Shown piece by piece: positions 18,560 through 24,098 of a stretch of 24,098 bases of DNA; the first letter of the stretch is position 1, and every line of letters starts with the position of its first letter. This stretch comes from Pseudomonadota bacterium. GTDB lineage: Bacteria; Myxococcota; UBA9042; PHBI01. The position numbers and the translations under genes were made by a program. Where the stretch lies: contig SXIE01000213.1 in the NCBI GenBank assembly GCA_005772945.1, positions 1 through 24,098 on the forward strand. Reading direction: 5' to 3'. The notes beneath the pieces were generated by a model. That model was given only the letters and a program-made list of their open reading frames with translations. It ran no database searches and was not told the origin of the DNA.

Positions 18560-19246
18560 TCACGCGGCCTTGCGCAACCGGCGCGTCGCTAGCTCCGCCA
18601 TCGTCTTGAGGACCTGCAACGGCGGCTCGCCCCGGGCCGACGGCGGGAACGTCTGAGTGCAATACGCGAGGAAGCGGACGAGGCTCGTGAACTCGGGGCG
18701 CAGGAACGTCGGCGTCGCATCGAGCGGCGGGTAGTCGAACGCCTCGGCCTGGTCGATCCAGCCGCCCGGGGCCGTGACCGCGGCGCGGTAGCAGCGCGCA
18801 TTCGGAATGATGAGGTCGATGAGGCGGCGATGCCGCGCGTGCGCGGGGGTGGCCGCCGCGTCGACCTGCTCGAGGAACGCGCGCAGGCGCACGAGGCCCC
18901 CGGCGTGGGTTTGCACGAGCTGGAGATCATAGACCGGCATGCCCTCGTGGAAGACGTACGCGAGGTGCCGCTCGAGCGCCTCCATCGAGCTGTGGAGCCC
19001 ATGCCCCACGCGGAAGTGCTCCCAGCCGATCTGCGTCACGACGATCGGCGTGCGCAAGAGCGGATGACCGAGGCGCGCGCCGTCGTAGCGCCGTCCGTCG
19101 CCCTCGTCAGGCATCACCACATAGGGCGCCATCTCGAGCTGCCCGAGCATGAGCTGCCATTCAGTCGGCACCTGCGTCACGAGCCCGCGCTCGGTGAAGG
19201 GTCGGAGCCGCGCCGCGAGGTCGTGACTGACGGGTGTCTTGCGCAT
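18560..19246 (-). CDS. Protein of unknown function, 228 aa
   Basis: I do not recognise this protein. It has no signal peptide or membrane segment and looks cytosolic and mixed alpha/beta. Notable stretches are QIGWEHFRVGHGLHSSME, HEGMPVYDLQLVQTHAGGL and IIPNARCYRAAV, and the C-terminus is helical and basic (KTMAELATRRLRKAA). His and Glu are frequent in the central part but form no metal motif I know. The start MRKTPVSHD was preferred over an in-frame ATG 16 codons upstream (19294) because the upstream residues look non-coding; neither start has a clear ribosome-binding site. It is tail to tail with the M48 gene and head to head with the next lipoprotein gene. Confidence 0.7.
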   Translation of the reverse strand: MRKTPVSHDLAARLRPFTERGLVTQVPTEWQLMLGQLEMAPYVVMPDEGDGRRYDGARLGHPLLRTPIVVTQIGWEHFRVGHGLHSSMEALERHLAYVFHEGMPVYDLQLVQTHAGGLVRLRAFLEQVDAAATPAHARHRRLIDLIIPNARCYRAAVTAPGGWIDQAEAFDYPPLDATPTFLRPEFTSLVRFLAYCTQTFPPSARGEPPLQVLKTMAELATRRLRKAA

Positions 19247-19379
19247 GCCGGTTGGTATCCGCTCGCCTCCCTCGCCCGCAAGCTCGCAACACATGGGCCA
19301 GCGATGACCCGGTTATGACCGTCCGATGACACAGCGCGCGCACGCTCGGCCGCGTCCACGTCCTTCACGGAGACCGACC

Positions 19380-20195
19380 ATGCGCCTCACGCTCCTTGCC
19401 CTCGCGTCCCTCGTTGCCCCCATGACCATGGCCTGCGCGGCGCACGCCCCGCTCCAGGTTTCGATGGCGCCGATCATGAGCGACGCCCCGCAGCCCGCGC
19501 CACTCCTCGCCGAGAACCACTTCAAGCGCGACGTCATGGGCGACGTGACCGAGGCCCAGCTCCGCGAGATCCTCCTCTCGCCCGTCTATCTCGAGACCGG
19601 CGCCCGCATCGGCATCGTCCCCGTCGCGACCGGCTACGCCCTCGATCAGGACATCCCGCTCAGCAACCCGCCGGGCGTCCTACGCGAGGCCCTCACCGGC
19701 TCGGGCTACTTCGACTCCGTGACCGAGGTCTCGACCGACTGGCCGACCGGCGTCAACATCGGCGGGCTCCGCGAGCGCGCCGCACGCTACCGCGTCGAGT
19801 ACCTTTTGATGTACCGCCACCGTTTCGTCGACCGCAGCTACACGAACGGCTGGGGCGCCCTGTGGCTCACGATCGTCGGCGGCCTCTTCGTCCCGAGCCG
19901 CACCATCGACGTCGCCGGCGTCATCGAAGCGACCTGCCTCGACGTCAAGACCGGCACGCTCCTCTTCACGTCCTTCGAGCGCGTGTCGGGCCACAGCCAA
20001 GAGAACATCTGGCAGGACGACCGCAAGCGCCGAGATCTCAAGCAGAAACTCCTAGACCGCGCGCTCGAGACGCTGACCGCGCGCGTGCTCGAGCACTTCC
20101 AATTCCTGGTCGCCGCTCGCCCGGTCCAGCTGCGTCCTCAACCCATCGAGAGCGCCAGTCGCCCGACCAGCGTGCCCACGACAACCTCGCCCTGA
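19380..20195 (+). CDS. Predicted lipoprotein of unknown function, 271 aa
   Basis: The ATG follows GGAGA at eight bases, and the signal peptide ends MTMAC (C19) as a likely lipoprotein. The mature part has strands and helices around GARIGIVPVATGY, LREALTGSGYFDSVTEV, VEYLLMYRHRFVDRSY, and WLTIVGGLFVPSRTIDVAGVIEATCLDVKTGTLLFTSFERV. The repeated pattern of an N-terminal test for an activity followed by a conserved SGYFDSV and LLMYRHR resembles periplasmic lipoproteins with a GNA1162/TolB-N-like fold, but I cannot name a family. A C-terminal helix (RRDLKQKLLDRALETLTARVLEHF) precedes a Pro/Thr-rich tail. A longer frame exists upstream (19326) but lacks a ribosome-binding site. Confidence 0.7.
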   Translation: MRLTLLALASLVAPMTMACAAHAPLQVSMAPIMSDAPQPAPLLAENHFKRDVMGDVTEAQLREILLSPVYLETGARIGIVPVATGYALDQDIPLSNPPGVLREALTGSGYFDSVTEVSTDWPTGVNIGGLRERAARYRVEYLLMYRHRFVDRSYTNGWGALWLTIVGGLFVPSRTIDVAGVIEATCLDVKTGTLLFTSFERVSGHSQENIWQDDRKRRDLKQKLLDRALETLTARVLEHFQFLVAARPVQLRPQPIESASRPTSVPTTTSP

Positions 20196-20232
20196 GCCCC
20201 TGAGCCCCCGACCCCACCGGCCGCGTGACTAC

Positions 20233-21198
20233 CTACCGCTTGGCTCCGAACAGCGGTTGCCACGCCACGCCGATGAACGCGCGCCACTCGGGCGCGCCGA
20301 TCCCCCGCGTGAGTCCCGCCCCGCCTCCGAGCGCCAGCGTGACCTCCGAGACCCGCACGGTGAGCGCCCCCGCGAGCGACACCGGCTCGGCGCGCCCACC
20401 GTCCTCGACCCCACCCAGCGGCACGGCCCCCGTCAGCGACGCGAGCACGTGCACCGCCTCGACCGGCGTCGGCAGATCCAGCGCCAACGCCCAGAGCAAC
20501 GCATCGTCGATCGCGGTCCCCTGCGCGAAGCGCTCGGGAAGCGCGTGGTACCCGACGTTCAGCGCCACCACCACGCCGCTCTCGCGCTCGCGCCAGTCGA
20601 GGGCAAGCCATGGCTTCGCCCTCACGCCCCCCGTTGACAGGAACGCGTCGTCGTCGCCGGTCGGAAACGCGACCTCGCACCCGAGCCCGAGCCCGAAGCC
20701 CTCGATCTCGAAGAGCTGCCCCCGGATCTGCAGCCGCATATCGCCCATCGCGGCCCCGGACACGGCTCCGCCCGGGCGGTTCAGGATCCCGAGATCATCG
20801 CCGTCTTGCATCAGCACGAACGGCAACCCGAGGCTGACCGCGAAGCGCCGGAAAAAACCCACACCGATGACCAGATCCGCGCGCACGCGATCCGCCACGA
20901 GCTCGGCCCCGACCGCGCGCGGTGCGTCCGGCGGCGCAACCTCGAGCGCGCCGTGGACGTACCCCAACTCGAGCCCGAAGGCCGGCCTCAAGTGCCCAAC
21001 GACCCCCGAGCGCGCGACGTCGAGGATGTCGTACCCAGGCATGCCGGCCGGCTCGAACCCATCGACCAGGAAGTCGGGCGCGCTCGTCGGCGCCTCGGCA
21101 CGCGCGGCCCCCGGAGCCGCGCCAAGCGCGAGCGCCAACGCCAGCGCGACGACGACGCGTGCCGTGTCTCGAGCCGCCCGGACGAGAAAGGACTCCAC
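20233..21198 (-). CDS. Exported beta-barrel protein related to the OmpA-gene barrel
   Basis: The protein has 321 aa from GTG 21198, which gives a good signal peptide (VVVALALALALGAAPGAARAEA). The frame is open further upstream but is Gly/Arg-rich there. The mature part alternates polar and hydrophobic like an outer-membrane barrel and ends in VAWQPLFGAKR. It is visibly homologous to the N-terminal barrel of the OmpA gene at 12065-13819: GFGLGLGCEVAFPTGD here versus GFGLNLGVTVGIPTGD there, and GIGAPEWRAFIGVAWQP here versus GYGAPEWRVFGGVQWAP there. It lacks the TSP3 rod and the OmpA peptidoglycan domain. It is therefore a stand-alone paralogous barrel, perhaps a porin or assembly factor. It is tail to tail with the preceding lipoprotein gene. 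Confidence 0.75.
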   Translation of the reverse strand: MESFLVRAARDTARVVVALALALALGAAPGAARAEAPTSAPDFLVDGFEPAGMPGYDILDVARSGVVGHLRPAFGLELGYVHGALEVAPPDAPRAVGAELVADRVRADLVIGVGFFRRFAVSLGLPFVLMQDGDDLGILNRPGGAVSGAAMGDMRLQIRGQLFEIEGFGLGLGCEVAFPTGDDDAFLSTGGVRAKPWLALDWRERESGVVVALNVGYHALPERFAQGTAIDDALLWALALDLPTPVEAVHVLASLTGAVPLGGVEDGGRAEPVSLAGALTVRVSEVTLALGGGAGLTRGIGAPEWRAFIGVAWQPLFGAKR

Positions 21199-21228
21199 CG
21201 CCAGACGATAGCAGGGAACCGCCGGACG

Positions 21229-21257
21229 CGACACCCCGGCCCCCCCGACACCCCGGC
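21229..21257 (-). repeat. Two spaced copies of CGACACCCCGGC in an intergenic region
   Basis: The 12-mer occurs at 21229-21240 and 21246-21257 upstream of the barrel gene, and again at 8078-8089. It may be a short dispersed motif or low-complexity GC coincidence. Confidence 0.4.
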
Positions 21258-21307
21258 CACCCCATCCGGCCCGGCCCGCGAGCCCCGTCCGTCCCGCCAA
21301 CGCACGC

Positions 21308-22516
21308 TCAGCGGATCCGGTCGAGCGTGGCCAGGTCGCGCGTCATGTTCTTCTGATGCGCCTCGAGCGTGCCGCCGCCGATCTCGATCAGCTTCGCATC
21401 CCGCCAGAGTCGCTCGACCCGGTACTCGCCGACGTAGCCGTAACCCCCGAGCGTCTGGATCGCCCGATCGGCCACATTCTTCGCCATCGTCGCGCAGTAG
21501 AGCTTCACCCCGTCCGAGTCGATGCGATTGCCCGAATGGGCGAGATCGATCCGCAGCGCCGTCGCATACACGTACGAACGGCCCGCCATGAACTCGGCGT
21601 AGCTCTCGGCGATGTGCCGCTGGATCTGCCCGTAGTGGTTGATGGGCCGCCCGAACGCCTTTCGATCGCGCGCGTAGCTGCTCATGATTTCGATCGAGCG
21701 GCGCGCCATCCCGAGCGACATCGCCGCGAGCGTCAGCCGCTCGACCTCGAGGTTCCGCATCATGTGCGAGACCGCGTCCCCCTCGGCCCCGACCAGGTTC
21801 GCCGCCGGCACGCGGCACCCGTCGAACACCAGCTCCGCCGTCGGCGACGCGCGCATCCCGAGCTTGTCATGCAGCTTCTGCCCGAGCTTGAACCCCGGGC
21901 ACCCCTTGTCGACGAGGAACAGCGACAGCCCCTTCGGTCCCTCGCTCGTCCGCGCGTACACCAGGAACGTGTCCCCCAACTCTTGCGCCGTCGTGCAACC
22001 GTTGGTGATCCACATCTTGGCACCGTCGAGCACCCAGCCGTCGCCGTCCCGACGCGCCTTGGTCTGCATCCCCAAGACGTCCGTCCCGGCCGCCGGCTCC
22101 GACATCGCCATGCCACACACGGCCGCCCCAGAGCAGGCCGCCGGCAAATAACGCGCCCTCTGCTCGTCGTTCCCGTTCTGCTGCAGATTGTTCGCGAACA
22201 GCATCGCGTGCGCGAGATACGACAGGCAGAAGCCCGGATCGACCGCCGCGATCTCCTCGTGCGCGATCACCGCCGCGACCGCATCGAGCGCCGATCCCCC
22301 GAAGCGCTCCTCGACCGTCACCCCCAGCAGCCCCAAGTCCCCGAGCTTCCGGAACAGCGGCAAGTTGAAGGTCTCGTTCCGATCGTGCTCGGCCGCCTGC
22401 GGCTCGACCTCGCGCTCGGCGAACGACCGCACCATCTCGCGCAGCGAGGCGTGCTCGGGACTCGGGTTGAAGATGTCGCTCGGCAAAGGCATCGCATCGC
22501 TCCGATTCGATTCCAT
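21308..22516 (-). CDS. Acyl-CoA dehydrogenase, isovaleryl-CoA-dehydrogenase type
   Basis: This 402-aa FAD flavoenzyme oxidises an acyl-CoA at C2-C3 and passes electrons to ETF. Family motifs are intact: YLAHAMLFANN, MAMSEPAAGTDVLG (FAD/substrate region, about 136-149), WITNG (169-173), the RDRKAFGRPI helix (about 283-291), and TLGGYGYVGEYRVERLWRDAK. The catalytic base of most acyl-CoA dehydrogenases, the Glu in IYEGT, is replaced here by Gly (IGGGT, G381). A Glu is instead present on the earlier helix in NLEVERLTLA (E259), the arrangement known from isovaleryl-CoA and long-chain dehydrogenases. Leucine or branched-chain catabolism is therefore likely. The start could be M1 or M9 (22492); neither has a good ribosome-binding site. 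It follows pdxT in the same direction after 123 bases, across a GC hairpin. Confidence 0.9.
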   Translation of the reverse strand: MESNRSDAMPLPSDIFNPSPEHASLREMVRSFAEREVEPQAAEHDRNETFNLPLFRKLGDLGLLGVTVEERFGGSALDAVAAVIAHEEIAAVDPGFCLSYLAHAMLFANNLQQNGNDEQRARYLPAACSGAAVCGMAMSEPAAGTDVLGMQTKARRDGDGWVLDGAKMWITNGCTTAQELGDTFLVYARTSEGPKGLSLFLVDKGCPGFKLGQKLHDKLGMRASPTAELVFDGCRVPAANLVGAEGDAVSHMMRNLEVERLTLAAMSLGMARRSIEIMSSYARDRKAFGRPINHYGQIQRHIAESYAEFMAGRSYVYATALRIDLAHSGNRIDSDGVKLYCATMAKNVADRAIQTLGGYGYVGEYRVERLWRDAKLIEIGGGTLEAHQKNMTRDLATLDRIR

Positions 22517-22525
22517 TCTTGGGCA

Positions 22526-22542
22526 GCCTGGCTTCGCCAGGC
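22526..22542 (-). terminator. 7-bp GC hairpin between pdxT and the acyl-CoA dehydrogenase gene
   Basis: GCCTGGC-TTC-GCCAGGC (plus strand) is a perfect 7-bp stem with a 3-base loop, ten bases upstream of the acyl-CoA dehydrogenase start. It could end pdxST transcription or shape the 5' leader of the next gene. No T-tract follows, so the terminator call is tentative. Confidence 0.4.
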
Positions 22543-22639
22543 CTTCTGCGAATTCGCCGCGGGTCGCCGTGTCGCAACGCCGCGCGCTTGTTTCCGGGGA
22601 TTCTGCGCTCGCAACGCGCCGCCCGTCGAGCGCTTCCGG

Positions 22640-23245
22640 TCAGGCTCTCGCGCCACCGAACGCCAGCGCGTGCAGCTCGGACACCTCGGCCAGCTCGGGG
22701 TGGAAACTCGCCCCGATCACGGCGCCTTGGCGCACCGCGATCGGCTCACCCCCGAGCGTCGCGAGCACCTCGACCCCCGGCCCCACCCGCCGGATCCGCG
22801 GCGCGCGAATGAACACGAGCGGCATCCCGCTCCCATCCGCCCGCGCCTCGAAGCTATCGACCTGTCGCCCCCACGCGTTGCGGGCCACATCCACGTCGAG
22901 CCACCCGAAGCTCGCCTGCTCCGGATCCGACACGTGGCGCGCCGCCAGGATGAGCCCCGCGCACGTCGCCAGCACCGGAAGCCCCCGCGCGACAAACGCC
23001 TCGAGCGCCGGTCCCAGCTGCGAATACCCGATGAGCTTCAGCATCGTCGTGCTCTCACCGCCCGGCAGCACCAACCCCGCCACCGTCTCGAGATCCGCCG
23101 CGCTCTTCACGCGCCGCACCGCGAAGCCCAGCCCGCACAGGACGCGCTCGTGCGCCTGGTAGCCCCCCTGGAGCGCCAAGACCCCGATCGCACCCGCGGG
23201 CCCGACGTCGCTGGTCCTGGGGCCCGCTGCGTGAACAGCGTTCAC
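22640..23245 (-). CDS. pdxT: Pyridoxal 5'-phosphate synthase glutaminase subunit PdxT
   Basis: PdxT is the class I glutaminase that supplies ammonia to PdxS for ribose-5-phosphate-dependent PLP synthesis. Diagnostic motifs are IGVLALQGGYQAHE at the N-terminus, VLPGGESTTMLKL, LATCAGLILAA with the nucleophile Cys, and GASFHPELAEVS with the catalytic His-x-Glu. The start is ambiguous. GTG 23245 lies five bases after the pdxS stop but sits inside a palindrome. ATG 23278 overlaps pdxS by 29 bases and has GAGG only three bases ahead. Either start gives an N-terminal extension beyond most PdxT proteins, which begin near the IGVLALQG strand. The gene is in an operon with pdxS. Confidence 0.93.
   Translation of the reverse strand: MNAVHAAGPRTSDVGPAGAIGVLALQGGYQAHERVLCGLGFAVRRVKSAADLETVAGLVLPGGESTTMLKLIGYSQLGPALEAFVARGLPVLATCAGLILAARHVSDPEQASFGWLDVDVARNAWGRQVDSFEARADGSGMPLVFIRAPRIRRVGPGVEVLATLGGEPIAVRQGAVIGASFHPELAEVSELHALAFGGARA
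23231..23245. promoter_or_regulatory. Palindrome covering the possible GTG start of pdxT
   Basis: GTGAACAGCGTTCAC has 6-bp perfect arms and a 3-base centre; on the minus strand its first three bases are the candidate pdxT GTG start. As RNA it would sequester that start, and as DNA it could bind a dimeric protein. Its core is the same TGAAC-N3-GTTCA as at 18526-18540. Confidence 0.45.
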
Positions 23246-23249
23246 AACG

Positions 23250-24098
23250 TCACCAGCCGCGCTTCGCGAGCCGCTCATGCGCCTCGAGCTTGCTCATCTC
23301 GATCCCGCCCATCGCCGATCCAAGCCCGGTCGAGATCTCCGCGAGCCGCTTCGCGTCCTCCCAATACGTCACCGCCTCGACCACCGCCCGCGCCCGCCGC
23401 GCCGGGCTCTCGGACAGGAAGATGCCGCTGCCGACGAAGACCGCCTCGGCTCCCAGCGCCATGCAGAGCGCCGCGTCCGCCGGCGTCGCCACGCCCCCGG
23501 CCGCAAAGTTCGGAACCGGCAGCTTGCCGGTCCGGGCGACCTCTTCGACGATCGCATACGGCGCCCCGAGCCGCTTGGCCTCGGTCATCAGCTCCTCGTG
23601 CCCAAGCACCGTCAGCCGCCGAATCTGCATCCGCAGCGTGCGCAGGTGCCGCACGCCCTCGACGATGTTGCCCGTCCCCGCCTCGCCCTTGGTCCGCAGC
23701 ATCGCCGCGCCCTCGCCGATCCGGCGCAGCGCCTCGCCCAGATCGGTGCAGCCGCACACGAACGGCGTCTTGAAGCCGGCCTTGTCGATGTGAAAATCCT
23801 CGTCGGCCGGCGTCAGGACCTCGCTCTCGTCGATGAAGTCGACCTCGAGCGCCTCGAGAATCCGCGCCTCGATGAAGTGCCCAATCCGGCACTTGGCCAT
23901 CACGGGGATATCCACGACGGCCTGGATCTCCTTGATCATCGACGGGTCGCTCGCCCGCGCAACCCCGCCTTCTTTGCGGATCTGCGCCGGCACGCGCTCG
24001 AGCGCCATCACCGCCGTGGCCCCCGCGTCCTCCGCGATGCGCGCCTGCTCGGCGTGGACGACGTCCTTGATGACGCCGCCCTTTGGCTCCAATGCTGC
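23250..24098 (-). CDS. pdxS: Pyridoxal 5'-phosphate synthase lyase subunit PdxS (5' end outside window)
   Basis: PdxS is the (beta/alpha)8 synthase subunit that assembles PLP from ribose 5-phosphate, glyceraldehyde 3-phosphate and ammonia from PdxT. About 282 residues are present and the frame is open through the window edge, so only the first dozen or so residues are missing. Recognisable motifs are [44 protein letters not shown] with the catalytic Lys, [26 protein letters not shown] with the second swinging-arm Lys, and [19 protein letters not shown] with GSGIF. Several substitutions of usually constant residues (KDVV for MDVV, IRKEGG) are conservative. It is the first gene of the pdxST operon seen here. 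Confidence 0.96.
   Translation of the reverse strand, partial: AALEPKGGVIKDVVHAEQARIAEDAGATAVMALERVPAQIRKEGGVARASDPSMIKEIQAVVDIPVMAKCRIGHFIEARILEALEVDFIDESEVLTPADEDFHIDKAGFKTPFVCGCTDLGEALRRIGEGAAMLRTKGEAGTGNIVEGVRHLRTLRMQIRRLTVLGHEELMTEAKRLGAPYAIVEEVARTGKLPVPNFAAGGVATPADAALCMALGAEAVFVGSGIFLSESPARRARAVVEAVTYWEDAKRLAEISTGLGSAMGGIEMSKLEAHERLAKRGW

Noticed and set aside
21356..23773. An 805-codon open frame on the plus strand, antisense to the acyl-CoA dehydrogenase, pdxT and pdxS
   Set aside because: It spans three well-identified genes of the opposite strand and has shadow-frame Arg/Pro composition.

Overview
This is a high-GC (roughly 70% G+C) bacterial window that reads as ordinary chromosome. 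It probably comes from a member of the Myxococcota or a close deltaproteobacterial relative. The main clues are a large secreted protein ending in a MYXO-CTERM-like segment (an Asp-Asp-Gly-Cys motif, a hydrophobic helix and an Arg cluster), an OmpA-family porin carrying thrombospondin type 3 (TSP3) calcium-binding repeats, many predicted lipoproteins, and genes arranged mostly as single units or short operons in both directions. I saw no tRNA, rRNA, insertion sequence, CRISPR array or phage gene, and no gene-free stretch longer than about 300 bases.

Layout. At the left edge is the 3' end of clpB, convergent with a secreted PQQ-type beta-propeller protein (494-2746, minus). Next come exonuclease III (xthA) and a small lipoprotein (plus). 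A pair of near-identical 35/36-nt double-palindrome elements in opposite orientation brackets these two genes. A GH77 4-alpha-glucanotransferase gene (malQ, minus) follows. It is interrupted by an in-frame TGA, and 48 codons of recognisable C-terminus remain downstream. Divergent from malQ is a PLP aminotransferase overlapping the enolase-phosphatase gene mtnC, which suggests methionine salvage. A plus-strand envelope operon follows: a DUF3015-like lipoprotein, a DUF4105 (NlpC/P60-like) protein with a probable C-terminal beta-barrel, and an M23-type lipoprotein.

The centre (12065-17373, minus) holds the most distinctive locus. A 1222-residue DUF11/TSP3/MYXO-CTERM surface protein runs directly into, and overlaps, a TSP3-OmpA porin gene. 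An A10 homopolymer lies exactly at the junction and leaves both the end of the first protein and the start of the second ambiguous. The arrangement recalls the TraA/TraB pair of Myxococcus, but that is inference.

The right third holds an M48 metalloprotease lipoprotein, an unrecognised 228-aa protein, another lipoprotein, and a beta-barrel protein visibly related to the barrel of the OmpA gene. It ends with an isovaleryl-CoA-dehydrogenase-type acyl-CoA dehydrogenase and the PLP-synthase pair pdxS-pdxT (pdxS cut by the window edge). Much of the window encodes cell-envelope proteins. The metabolic genes (xthA, malQ, mtnC, pdxST, acyl-CoA dehydrogenase) are housekeeping or catabolic, with no obvious link among them beyond the aminotransferase-mtnC and pdxS-pdxT pairs.
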